Positions 1 to 9,359 of a stretch of DNA of 40,098 nt are shown here, piece by piece. Source of the stretch: Sphingobium sp. (GTDB lineage Bacteria; Pseudomonadota; Alphaproteobacteria; Sphingomonadales; Sphingomonadaceae); NCBI GenBank assembly GCA_013911745.1, contig JACESO010000019.1, positions 1-40,098 of the forward strand, written 5' to 3'. The notes under the pieces were generated by a model. The model was not told where the DNA came from and ran no database searches. It saw only the letters and a list, made by a program, of their open reading frames with translations. The translations under genes and the position numbers were made by a program. Position 1 is the stretch's first letter. Each line of letters opens with the position of its first letter.

Positions 1-263
1 TTGGTGAGGCGATGGAGCCGACCCTCTGCAATGGCGACGAGGTTATGATTAGCCGAGTTCGCTTCCAGGAGAGCGTGCGTGAAGGCCTTTACGCCATCCG
101 TGGGTCTTCTGAAATCTTCGTAAGGCGAATAGCGATCGACCCAACGAAGAACCGTCTGACCGTTCTTACTGACCACCCTGCATATCCGAGCTGGCAGGGC
201 ATCCAGCGCAAGGGCGTCGATATTGTCGGCCGGGTGATCTGGATCGGAGCTCGGGTGACCTAG
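1..263 (+). CDS. S24/LexA-like regulator, C-terminal fragment (5' end outside window)
   Basis: The reading frame is open from the first base, so only the C-terminal domain is visible, about 86 residues. It looks like the LexA/phage-repressor peptidase fold: GEAMEPTL lies where the family has G(D/E)SMEPTL, followed by NGDEVMI, and it ends VGRVIWIG, a usual S24 ending. The catalytic serine position holds alanine (GEAM), and the lysine position, normally in VKR, reads FVRRI, so both members of the Ser-Lys dyad seem replaced. If so, the protein cannot cleave itself and would be a constitutive DNA-binding or sensor protein rather than an SOS-inducible repressor. The missing N-terminus probably carries a helix-turn-helix domain, but that is inferred. 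The TAG stop (261-263) coincides with the insertion point of the following IS element. Confidence 0.75.
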   Translation, partial: GEAMEPTLCNGDEVMISRVRFQESVREGLYAIRGSSEIFVRRIAIDPTKNRLTVLTDHPAYPSWQGIQRKGVDIVGRVIWIGARVT

Positions 264-279
264 GGTCAGGACCCATTGA
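263..279 (+). repeat. IS left terminal inverted repeat
   Basis: GGGTCAGGACCCATTGA. It matches the reverse complement of 1093-1109 at 16 of 17 positions; the single difference is C versus T at the eleventh base. Confidence 0.92.
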
Positions 280-337
280 ATTGCTTGCACAGGGGGTGAT
301 TGGTTGATTCAATGTCAGCGTCGAGGAGGCGCTGGTC

Positions 338-1092
338 GTGGATGTTCCGTTTCTGCTGAGCGAGGCGCAAATGCGCCGGATCGAACCGTTTTTTCCGCTG
401 TCGCATGGCATTCCACGGGTGGACGACCGTCGGATTATCTCGGGCATCGTCTATGTCATCAAGCACGGTCTGATGTGGCGCGATGCTCCGAAGGGGTACG
501 GTCCGCACAAGACGATCTACAACCGGTTCGTGCGCTGGAGCCGGCTCGGGGTCTTTAACCGCATCTTCGCCGAACTGGCTGGCGCCGCCGGCGAACCCGA
601 CCGGATCATGATCGACGCGACGCATCTCAAGGCGCACCGCACGGCATCCAGCCTCCTAAAAGGGGGGCTCTTTCCCGATGTATCGGGCGCACCAAGGGCG
701 GGCTGAACTCGAAGCTGCACACGGTCTGCGATGGGCAGGGGCGGCCGATCGTCATGCTACTCACCGAAGGGCAGATGAGCGATCACAAAGGCGCAGTTCT
801 GCTGTTTTCGCGGCTGCCCCAAGCCAAGGAACTGCTGGCTGACAAGGGCTATGACAGCGACTGGTTCCGCCACGCCCTTGCCAGCCGCGGCATCACCCCA
901 TGCATCCCGCCAACGGCCAATCGCAAGGTCCAGCACGCCTATGACAAGCAGCTCTATCGCCAGCGTCACAAGATCGAGAACCTGTTTGCCCGTCTCAAAG
1001 ACTGGCGACGCATCGCCACCCGCTACGACCGCTGCGCGCACACATTCATGTCCGCCATCACCATCGCTGCAACCTTCTGCTTCTGGCTCTGA
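338..1092 (+). CDS. IS5-family DDE transposase in two overlapping frames (-1 shift needed)
   Basis: The first frame starts at GTG 338, with a GAGGAGG ribosome site at 323-329, and runs to a stop at 706. It holds the DUF4096-type N-terminal region and the first catalytic Asp (MIDATHLKAH). The second frame, one base back, is open through 661 to the TGA at 1090-1092 and holds the second Asp (DKGYDSD) and the Glu segment (KIENLFARLK). Joined by a -1 shift they give about 250 residues, normal for this group. The shift window is 658-676: A AAA GGG at 658-664, a six-G run at 662-667, and TTT CCC in codon register at 671-676, after which the next frame reads RCIGRTKGG. Programmed frameshifting is used by several IS families and is plausible here; a plain one-base deletion in the C run cannot be excluded. 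Confidence 0.85.
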
Positions 1093-1109
1093 TCAATGAG
1101 TCCTGACCC
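1093..1109 (-). repeat. IS right terminal inverted repeat
   Basis: TCAATGAGTCCTGACCC on the plus strand, the inverted partner of 263-279. The transposase stop codon ends directly before it at 1092. The TA target duplication follows at 1110-1111. Confidence 0.92.
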
Positions 1110-1111
1110 TA

Positions 1112-1408
1112 GCTGCCATTATGACACCGCGCTGCCTGAGGCTCTAAGCGGCCATCCCAGCGTGCGATGCTGGCGCGGAGCAAGATGGGTAGCAGTCGCG
1201 CTGGCTGGGAGGTGAAACGACGACTCGCACAAGCGCAGTCGGACAAAGCGCAGGCCATGAATCTTTCACCGTGAACGCTGATGTGCGGAGGCTGAGCAGC
1301 CGCAGTGCCGAATTAGCGCGCTGCTACCTAGAGAGCTACCTAGCACAAAAATGCTCTCAATCGCCCGATCCGGCGACATTAGTATCTGATTGAAAAGTAG
1401 GGGGAAAG
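1112..1408. other. Gene-poor stretch between IS and tRNA-Lys
   Basis: About 300 bp without a recognisable gene. Two short plus-strand frames look faintly coding. One is open from about 1132 to a stop near 1270 and ends QAMNLSP. The other runs from GTG 1271 to TGA 1393 (40 residues, containing RRLSSRSAELARCYLESYLA). They are in different frames and abut, which would fit a decayed gene, but neither resembles a family I know. A 9-bp direct repeat GCTACCTAG occurs at 1323-1331 and 1335-1343. The last 80 bases are visibly less GC-rich than the surrounding chromosome. Confidence 0.4.
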
Positions 1409-1484
<76 letters not shown>

Positions 1485-1530
1485 ACTGGGCCGTTGGTGT
1501 CCCATCCGCATCCGGCCCGATGCAAGAGGA

Positions 1531-1606
<76 letters not shown>

Positions 1607-1711
1607 GTCGCCAGTCGGAAGCCGCCCGGCGAGGAGCGGCTGTTAGCAGGCACCTTCGCCTTTGCAAACAGGAAATCACCCCCGGCCGAAAATTTTTCGG
1701 CGACGCTTCGG

Positions 1712-2824
1712 TCAGGCCCAGTTGCCCGGCGTCGCGCGCTGCTTGCGGGCGCGGTCGATCGACATGATGATGCCCACGCACAGCATGACCGTCAGCATCG
1801 ACGATCCGCCGTAGGACATGAAGGGCAGGGGGATGCCGACGACCGGGGCAAGGCCCATGACCATCATCAGGTTGATGGCGACGTAGAAGAAAATGGTGGT
1901 GGTGAGGCCGGCAGCGGCGAGCCGCGAGAATTTGTCCGGCGCGCGCAGCGCCACGCGGATGCCCCAGCGAAACAGCAGCAGAAAGCCAAGGATCAGCAAC
2001 GTGCCCCCCAGCAGGCCCCATTCCTCAGCCATGGTCGCGAACACGAAATCGGTATGTCCTTCGGGCAGATAGTCGAGATGGCTCTGGGTGCCGCGCAGGA
2101 AGCCCTTGCCGAACCAGCCGCCGGAGCCGATCGCGATTTTGGACTGGCTGATATGGTATCCCGCGCCCAGCGGATCGCTCTCGGGATCGAGGAAGATCAG
2201 CACTCGGTTCTTCTGATAATCATGCAGGAAGCTGAAGGCGATAGGGATCAGCCCCGCGCCGGCAAGCCCGGTGCCGATGAACAGGCGCAGCGGCAGGCCG
2301 GCGAGGAACATCACCGTCACGCCGCCCGCCGCGATCATCGTCGCGGTGCCGAGGTCCGGCTGCACCAGCACCAGCGCCCATGGCACGCCGATCAGCACCA
2401 GCGCCGGCCAGATCGCGTTCCACCGCCGGATTTCGCCCACCGGCAGCATCGCATAAAAACGCGCGATGGTGAGCACGATGATCGGTTTCATGAATTCGGA
2501 CGGCTGCAACTGCATGAAGCCGAGGTTGATCCAGCGCTGGCTGCCACCCGCGACGCCGCCGATCAGTTCCACCAGGAACAGCGCCGCCAGCACCGCGCCA
2601 TAGGCGGGAAAGGCGTAGCGGGCGAATACCTCGACTGGAATGCGACTGAGGCCGAGCGCCATCATGGAGAAGATGCAGAAACGAAGCGCCTGGTTGAAGG
2701 CCCAGGGGAAGATGCTCCCTCCGGCGGCGCTGAACAGCACGACCGTGCCGAAGCCCGCGATGGCCAGCAACAGCGCCAGGATGCGCCAGGGGAAATCGGT
2801 CAGCGGCTTGGGAACGATGCTCAT
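1712..2824 (-). CDS. rodA: Rod shape-determining protein RodA (SEDS glycosyltransferase)
   Basis: A 370-residue polytopic membrane protein of the FtsW/RodA/SpoVE family. RodA polymerises peptidoglycan glycan strands from lipid II during sidewall elongation and works as a pair with PBP2 (MrdA). Visible family marks are the stretch around GGSQRWINLGFMQLQPSEF in the first half, the WGLLGG segment, and the conserved C-terminal PFMSYGGSSML. About ten hydrophobic segments are evident and the length is normal. The ATG at 2822-2824 overlaps the mrdA stop by 4 bases (ATGA), implying translational coupling. It is the last gene of the mreB-mreC-mreD-mrdA-rodA operon; the two tRNA-Lys genes follow on the same strand. 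Confidence 0.97.
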   Translation of the reverse strand: MSIVPKPLTDFPWRILALLLAIAGFGTVVLFSAAGGSIFPWAFNQALRFCIFSMMALGLSRIPVEVFARYAFPAYGAVLAALFLVELIGGVAGGSQRWINLGFMQLQPSEFMKPIIVLTIARFYAMLPVGEIRRWNAIWPALVLIGVPWALVLVQPDLGTATMIAAGGVTVMFLAGLPLRLFIGTGLAGAGLIPIAFSFLHDYQKNRVLIFLDPESDPLGAGYHISQSKIAIGSGGWFGKGFLRGTQSHLDYLPEGHTDFVFATMAEEWGLLGGTLLILGFLLLFRWGIRVALRAPDKFSRLAAAGLTTTIFFYVAINLMMVMGLAPVVGIPLPFMSYGGSSMLTVMLCVGIIMSIDRARKQRATPGNWA

Positions 2825-4890
2825 CGCTCGCCTGCCATATTGGAACCGGGCGGCGGCGGGACATCATCCGCCTCGCCGGCCGGCGTCGGCGCAGGCGCCG
2901 CTATATTGCCGGCCGCTGTATTGTCCGCGGCATTGGCGACGGGCGGCGGCGCTTGCCCCTTCTCGATCGCCTTCGCAAGGCGGAAGGCCGCCATCTGCCG
3001 TGCCTGCCGCTCCGCCGGGGTGCCGCCCCAGCCCTTCTCCAGCGTCTCCAGCTTCTCCATCGCCTTCTTGGGATCGAACAGGTAAGACAGCGTGTCGCTG
3101 GCGATCATCGGCGCGTCCTCGATCCGGTTGATGTGGCCGCCATGTTCGATGATGCAGGCGATGGCATAGCGGGGATTGTCGAACGGCGCGAAACCCTGGA
3201 ACAGGGCGTGGTCCCGCAGCTTGAAGGGCAGGCCCGCATTGCCGCGCACGCCGCCAGCGCGCTCCGCCATCGTGATGCGCCGCACCTGCGCCGTGCCCGT
3301 CTTGCCCGCGATCATTACGCCGGGAATGGAACTGCGCGCCGCGCCGCCGGTGCCGCCGCCGTTCACCACCGCATTCATGGCGTCGCGGATGACGACCAGA
3401 TGCTCTTCGCTGACGCCCACAGGCTCGGGCCTGGCATTGGGCGCACCGAAGATAAAGTTGGGCATCAACTGCCTGCCCGTCGCCAGCCGTGCCGCCATCA
3501 CTGCCATCTGCAGCGGGTTGATGAGCATATAGCCCTGGCCGATGGTGGCGTTGACGGTATCGTACACCTGCCACTTCTGATCATATTTCCGTTGCTTCCA
3601 TGCCGGGTCTGGCACGGTGCCATAGCTCTGGCTGGGAAAGGGGAGCGGGAATTTCTGGCCCATGCCGACGCGGCGCGCCATGCTGGCGATGGGGTCCATG
3701 CCGATGCGCTGGGCCATCTGGTAGAAATAGATGTCGCAGCTTTGCGCGATCGCCCCGCGCATGTTGAGCGGGCCATGGCCGCGCCGCTTGTGGCAGTGGA
3801 AGAGCGTGTTTCCAACCCGGATCGCGCCGCCGCAACTGACCGTCTCGGCCGGCGAGATACCCGCTTCCAGCAGCGCCAGCGCCACCATGGGCTTGACCGT
3901 CGATCCGGGCGGATAGAGGCCCTGCAACGTCTTGTTGCGCAGCGGGACGTGATCGTCCTTCGACAGCATTTCATATTCCAGATGGCTGATGCCGTCGGAA
4001 AAGCTGTTGGGATCGAAGCTGGGCATGGAAGCGAGCGCCAGCACGTCGCCATTGTGGCAGTCGATCACGACCACCGATCCGCTCTGGGTCGCGAGCCGCC
4101 GCCCGGCAAATTCCTGAAGGCCGGCGTCGATGGTGAGCTTGATCGAGCGGCCCGGCGAATCCGGCCGGGTCGTCAGCTCCTGCACGATCTTGCCGCGCGC
4201 CGTCACTTCCACCCGCTTGGCACCCGGCTTGCCGGTCAGATGGAGATCGAATGCTTTTTCAAGGCCATCCTTGCCAACCTTGAAGCCGGGCGTGATGAGC
4301 AGCGGATCCTTGCGCGCCTTATACTCCTCGGCCGTCGCCGCGCCGACATAGCCCAGCAGGTGGCCGACCGATGCGCCGGCGGGATAGTTGCGCGAAAAGC
4401 CCTGGCTCGGCGCGACCCCCGGCAGGTCGGGCAGTCGCACGCTGATCGCTGCATATTGATCGTAGGTCAGCTTGTCCGCAACCTGAACCGGGCGGAAGCC
4501 GGCGGACTTTTCCAGCTCCTCATGAATGCGGTCGACCTCGTCCGGTTGCAGCGAAAGCAGGCGGGCGAGCTGTCGCACGGTCGAGTCCGCGTCCAGCATC
4601 CGTTGCGGGATCAGGTCGACGCGAAAATCGGTGCGGTTGTTGGCGAGCGGCCGTCCGTTGCGGTCGATGATCCACCCTCGGCGCGGCGGGATCAGCGTCA
4701 GGTTGACGCGATTGCTCTCCGACAGCAGCGTGTATTTCTCGTTCTGCGCGATGCTGATCCACGCCATGCGGCCGACCAGCATAGCCCCGACTAGCCCCTG
4801 CAACCCGCCCACCACCATCGCGCGACGGCTGAAGGTCAGGGACTGGGCGGCTTCGGTGATGATCTTGCGCTTGGGAGTCGGAAACTTCAT
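2821..4890 (-). CDS. mrdA: Penicillin-binding protein 2 (elongasome transpeptidase)
   Basis: A 689-residue class B penicillin-binding protein that cross-links peptidoglycan in the lateral wall. From the start MKFPTPKRK come a short cytoplasmic tail, one transmembrane helix (about residues 28-48), the PBP dimerisation domain with PPRRGWIIDRNGRPLANN, and the transpeptidase domain. The three active-site motifs are visible: SxxK as GSTVK with Ser near residue 330, SxN as QSCD, and KTG as AGKTGTAQV near residue 530. The tail after about residue 630 is rich in Pro and Ala. The ATG overlaps the mreD stop by 4 bases. The frame stays open upstream to 5448, but that part is antisense-frame shadow of mreD. 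Confidence 0.97.
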   Translation of the reverse strand: MKFPTPKRKIITEAAQSLTFSRRAMVVGGLQGLVGAMLVGRMAWISIAQNEKYTLLSESNRVNLTLIPPRRGWIIDRNGRPLANNRTDFRVDLIPQRMLDADSTVRQLARLLSLQPDEVDRIHEELEKSAGFRPVQVADKLTYDQYAAISVRLPDLPGVAPSQGFSRNYPAGASVGHLLGYVGAATAEEYKARKDPLLITPGFKVGKDGLEKAFDLHLTGKPGAKRVEVTARGKIVQELTTRPDSPGRSIKLTIDAGLQEFAGRRLATQSGSVVVIDCHNGDVLALASMPSFDPNSFSDGISHLEYEMLSKDDHVPLRNKTLQGLYPPGSTVKPMVALALLEAGISPAETVSCGGAIRVGNTLFHCHKRRGHGPLNMRGAIAQSCDIYFYQMAQRIGMDPIASMARRVGMGQKFPLPFPSQSYGTVPDPAWKQRKYDQKWQVYDTVNATIGQGYMLINPLQMAVMAARLATGRQLMPNFIFGAPNARPEPVGVSEEHLVVIRDAMNAVVNGGGTGGAARSSIPGVMIAGKTGTAQVRRITMAERAGGVRGNAGLPFKLRDHALFQGFAPFDNPRYAIACIIEHGGHINRIEDAPMIASDTLSYLFDPKKAMEKLETLEKGWGGTPAERQARQMAAFRLAKAIEKGQAPPPVANAADNTAAGNIAAPAPTPAGEADDVPPPPGSNMAGER

Positions 4891-5414
4891 GCCATCACGC
4901 GCCAGCGGTCGATCCGCGCGCATTGCCGGACGACGAAGGGGAAAAGAAGGATCGTCCAGACCATTTGGGGCAAAACCAGCAAGAAGCGCACGGAACCTCC
5001 GCCGGTGATGCGCGCGAAGAACAGCCCACCGGAAATGCAGAAGATAATCGCCAATGTAGCGATAAGCCAGTCCTGCCGATAGCTGCGCCACACCATGCGA
5101 TGTTCGATGGCGTCGATGGCGATGAGCGCGACCGTCCAAAGGAACATGGCGGAGCCGATCGGCTGGCCGCTCGCCATGTCGTCGAACAGGCCCAGCGGCA
5201 CGCCGATCCACGCGCGCCACAATTCCGGGCGCAGCAGCCGCCAGGACAATAGCAGCAGCAATCCGAACGGTGGCATGATCGGCGATTGGGCAATGACCGG
5301 CAATGTCGTCAGCAGCGATCCGAGCAGCACGGTGATGATCGGGGTCGCCTCCAGCCGGAAGCGGGAGGGGTGCCGCCCTAGCCTGGGAACATGATGCAGA
5401 TGCGGGTCGATCAT
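4887..5414 (-). CDS. mreD: Rod shape-determining protein MreD
   Basis: A 175-residue integral membrane protein with a short charged N-terminus and about five hydrophobic segments, including a PPFGLLLLLSWRLLRPELW stretch and the typical GLFDD motif (GVPLGLFDDMASGQPIG). MreD links the MreC periplasmic scaffold and the membrane synthases of the elongasome. Sequence conservation is low in this family, so the assignment rests on length, membrane pattern, the GLFDD motif and position between mreC and mrdA. It overlaps both neighbours by ATGA, so it is almost certainly translationally coupled to them. Confidence 0.93.
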   Translation of the reverse strand: MIDPHLHHVPRLGRHPSRFRLEATPIITVLLGSLLTTLPVIAQSPIMPPFGLLLLLSWRLLRPELWRAWIGVPLGLFDDMASGQPIGSAMFLWTVALIAIDAIEHRMVWRSYRQDWLIATLAIIFCISGGLFFARITGGGSVRFLLVLPQMVWTILLFPFVVRQCARIDRWRVMA

Positions 5415-6328
5415 GGCGCGGCGGCGGCGTTAGCGGGCGCGCTTTCATTGGCGACGGGCGCGGCGGTGGGGCCGGGGCGCGTCACCGCTTCCTCGAAGAT
5501 GCGCTCGACCACCACCGCATCGACGCGCGCGGGATTGGCGAGCGGGACTCCATAGGCGATCTCGCCCTGCGCGCGCACCACCACGGCGACGGGGATGTTG
5601 GGCTGATAGACGCCGCCGATGCCGGATGTGACGAGCAGGTCACCCGGCTTGAACGGATTGCGGCCAGCCGACAATGCGCGGATTTCCACCGATCCGTCGC
5701 CGAGCCCGGTCGAGATGGCCGGGATATTGTCCGCCGCCCGCCGTACCGGGACGATATTGCTCGCGTCGGTCAGCAGCAGGACGTCGGAACTGTTAGGCGT
5801 GGTGCTGTGGACCCGGCCGATCAGCCCTTCGGGCGCGCGCACCGGCATGCCCGGTCGCACGCCCTGCCAGCTACCCGCGTTGAGGCGCGCGAAGCGCCGT
5901 GCGCTGGACGAGGAGGAGGCGATCAGGCGGGCGGCGAGCAGGTCGCTGCTATCCTCGTCAACCAGCTTCAGCAGCTTCTTGAGGCGCAGATTTTCCTGCG
6001 CCACCGCCTTCGCCTCGATGATGCGGTTGCGGTCGGCCTCCACCTGCCGGCGCAGCGCGACATTTTGCGATCCGGCACGCCAGTAGGATGCCAGCACCTC
6101 GTCAATGGAGGCGACGCCGCTCACCATGCCCTTCATCGTGACGGACGCGGGCCGACCGATCTCCGCCGCTGCGACGCGCAGGGCGGAAAAGCCGGTGGGA
6201 TCGAAAATGGCGATGACGATCAGCAGCAGGCCGACGGCCGCGCCGGTCAACGCCACGACATAGCTGGCGAACAAGCTATATTGCGCCCGCCGGTTCAGAC
6301 CGGGGCGTCGGCTGGGTGGCCGCGCCAT
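5411..6328 (-). CDS. mreC: Rod shape-determining protein MreC
   Basis: A 305-residue bitopic protein: Arg-rich cytoplasmic N-terminus, one transmembrane helix (about residues 18-42), a coiled-coil segment (about 85-125, RQVEADRNRIIEAKAVAQE) and the paired beta-barrel MreC domain with VLLLTDASNIVPV and LLVTSGIGGVYQPNIPV. It forms a periplasmic scaffold that activates PBP2 in the elongasome. The Ala/Pro-rich tail (residues 285-305) is low-complexity. It begins 21 bp after mreB and overlaps mreD by 4 bases. Confidence 0.96.
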   Translation of the reverse strand: MARPPSRRPGLNRRAQYSLFASYVVALTGAAVGLLLIVIAIFDPTGFSALRVAAAEIGRPASVTMKGMVSGVASIDEVLASYWRAGSQNVALRRQVEADRNRIIEAKAVAQENLRLKKLLKLVDEDSSDLLAARLIASSSSSARRFARLNAGSWQGVRPGMPVRAPEGLIGRVHSTTPNSSDVLLLTDASNIVPVRRAADNIPAISTGLGDGSVEIRALSAGRNPFKPGDLLVTSGIGGVYQPNIPVAVVVRAQGEIAYGVPLANPARVDAVVVERIFEEAVTRPGPTAAPVANESAPANAAAAP

Positions 6329-6349
6329 CCTCTATGCCCCCTCCAAGCG

Positions 6350-7556
<1,207 letters not shown>

Positions 7557-9341
7557 ATGTCAATACGCCGCCTGCCCGAACATCTGGTCAATCGTATCGC
7601 TGCCGGTGAAGTGGTTGAAAGACCCGCCAGCGCGCTCAAGGAATTGGTTGAAAATGCGCTTGATGCGGGTGCGACTCGCATCGCCATCCGCGTGTCAAAC
7701 GGCGGCCTCGACCGGATCGAGGTCAGCGACGACGGATGCGGCATGGATTCGAGCGACATGGCCCTCGCGCTGGAGCGCCACGCCACATCGAAGCTGCCCG
7801 ACGATGCCATTGAAAATGTGGCGACGTTGGGCTTTCGGGGAGAGGCGCTGCCCTCCATCGCCAGCGTGGCGCGCCTGTCCATCGATAGCCGCCCGGCCGG
7901 CGCCGACGGGTGGAACCGGACGGTCGACAACGGGCAGCTCGTGGCGGAAGGGCCGGCCGCGCTGCCGCCGGGCACGCGGATCACCGTAGAGCAGCTGTTC
8001 GCCCGGGTGCCGGCGCGCCGCAAATTCCTGCGTTCGCCCAAGGCGGAATATGCCGCCTGCCTGGATGTCGTGCGCCGGCTGGCCATGGCCCATGCCGCCG
8101 TCGCCTTCTCCGTGGAGCATGACGGACGCCGTGTGCTGGGCGTGCAGGGCGGGGAAGCGCGGGAGGAGCGGGTGGCCGCGCTCACCGACCGTCAGCTGGC
8201 CGAAAATCATGTGATCGTCAGCCTTGAGCGGGAAGGCGCGCGCCTGTCCGGCGTCGCGTCGCTGCCCACCTACAATCGCGGCGTTGGCGACCATCAATAT
8301 CTGTTCGTGAACGGCCGGCCGGTGAAGGACCGGCTGCTGATCGGCGCGCTGCGTGGGGCCTATGCCGACATGCTCGCGCGCGACAGGCATCCGGTCGTCG
8401 CGCTGTTCCTGGACGTTCCGCCTACGGAGGTGGACGTCAACGTCCACCCGGCCAAGACCGAAGTGCGCTTCCGCGATCCGGCGCTGATCCGTGGCATGAT
8501 CGTGTCGGGCCTGCGCCGCGCGCTCGACGCGGAGGGCTTCCGCGCCGTGCAGATGGCTGACCCCGCCGGCCTTGCCGCCTGGCGGCCAGAGCCGGCGTCG
8601 CCCACGCCTATCGGTGCCATGCCGATCTTCGAGGCGGCCGCCGGTCCGACCAGCTACAATCCGCTCTATCAAAGCGTCGGCGATCGTCGCCCGTCCTTCA
8701 CCACCCCGCCACCGCAGGCTCGCGCCGAACCGGCCGCTGCGCCTGCTCCGGAGGGGCATAGCTTCCCGCTCGGCGTAGCGCGTGGGCAGGTGGCCCGCAC
8801 CTATATCGTGGCGGAGGCGGAGGACGGTCTCGTCATCGTCGACCAGCATGCCGCGCATGAGCGGCTGACGCTGGAGCGGATGCGCCGGGCAATGGGAGGG
8901 CAGGGGGTTGCCTCGCAAGCGCTGCTGCTGCCCGAGGTCGTGGAACTGGACGAACCCGCCTGCGACCGGCTGGAGGCGCGGGCTGCCGAACTGCGCGACT
9001 TCGGTTTGGAACTGGAACGGTTCGGCCCCTCGGCCATGCTGGTGCGAGCGGTGCCGGCGATGCTCGGCCAATCCGATGTGCAGGGGCTCGTTACCGACCT
9101 TGCCGACGATCTCGCCGCCTATGACAGCGCGCTGTCGCTCAAGGAGCGGCTGGACCTTGTCGCCGCGACGATGGCCTGTCATGGCTCCGTGCGGGCGGGC
9201 AGGGTGCTGAGCGTCGCGGAAATGAACGCCCTGCTGCGCGAGATGGAGGTGACGCCCCGCTCCGGCCAGTGCAATCATGGCCGCCCGACCTGGGTCAAGC
9301 TAGGCCATGGCGACATAGAGAAGCTATTCGGAAGGAAGTAG
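7557..9341 (+). CDS. mutL: DNA mismatch repair protein MutL (endonuclease-type)
   Basis: A 594-residue protein that couples MutS mismatch recognition to strand incision. The N-terminal GHKL ATPase has VENALDAGAT, DDGCGMDS and GFRGEALPSI. A Pro/Ala linker spans about residues 340-400. The C-terminal dimerisation domain contains DQHAAHERLTLE, which fits the DQHA(X)2E(X)4E metal-binding nuclease motif, with supporting ACHGSVRAG and CNHGRPT motifs. It is therefore the MutL class with its own nicking activity, expected in bacteria without MutH and Dam-directed repair. No mutS is in the window. It is transcribed away from mreB and ends 18 bp before the convergent MaoC gene. Confidence 0.97.
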   Translation: MSIRRLPEHLVNRIAAGEVVERPASALKELVENALDAGATRIAIRVSNGGLDRIEVSDDGCGMDSSDMALALERHATSKLPDDAIENVATLGFRGEALPSIASVARLSIDSRPAGADGWNRTVDNGQLVAEGPAALPPGTRITVEQLFARVPARRKFLRSPKAEYAACLDVVRRLAMAHAAVAFSVEHDGRRVLGVQGGEAREERVAALTDRQLAENHVIVSLEREGARLSGVASLPTYNRGVGDHQYLFVNGRPVKDRLLIGALRGAYADMLARDRHPVVALFLDVPPTEVDVNVHPAKTEVRFRDPALIRGMIVSGLRRALDAEGFRAVQMADPAGLAAWRPEPASPTPIGAMPIFEAAAGPTSYNPLYQSVGDRRPSFTTPPPQARAEPAAAPAPEGHSFPLGVARGQVARTYIVAEAEDGLVIVDQHAAHERLTLERMRRAMGGQGVASQALLLPEVVELDEPACDRLEARAAELRDFGLELERFGPSAMLVRAVPAMLGQSDVQGLVTDLADDLAAYDSALSLKERLDLVAATMACHGSVRAGRVLSVAEMNALLREMEVTPRSGQCNHGRPTWVKLGHGDIEKLFGRK

Positions 9342-9359
9342 CCGCCGGAGGCGGAGCAG

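Larger units (their letters stand above)
263..1109 (+). mobile_element. IS5-family insertion sequence, IS427-like group
   Basis: An 847-bp element with terminal inverted repeats starting GGGTCAGGAC at both ends (16 of 17 bases match) and one transposase coding region in two frames. It is flanked on both sides by TA (261-262 and 1110-1111), the 2-bp target duplication typical of IS427-type elements, within a CTAG context at both junctions. Ends, duplication and transposase are all present, so the copy looks recent. It inserted in the TA of the upstream gene's TAG stop; because the element begins with G, the stop codon is rebuilt. Confidence 0.93.

Noticed and set aside
1323..1343. GCTACCTAG direct repeat as a CRISPR or iteron sign
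   Set aside because: Only two 9-bp units separated by 3 bp; no array structure, and no replication gene nearby.
2953..4794. Long plus-strand open frame opposite mrdA
   Set aside because: Antisense to a complete PBP2 gene with all active-site motifs; low-complexity His/Arg/Gly composition typical of shadow frames.
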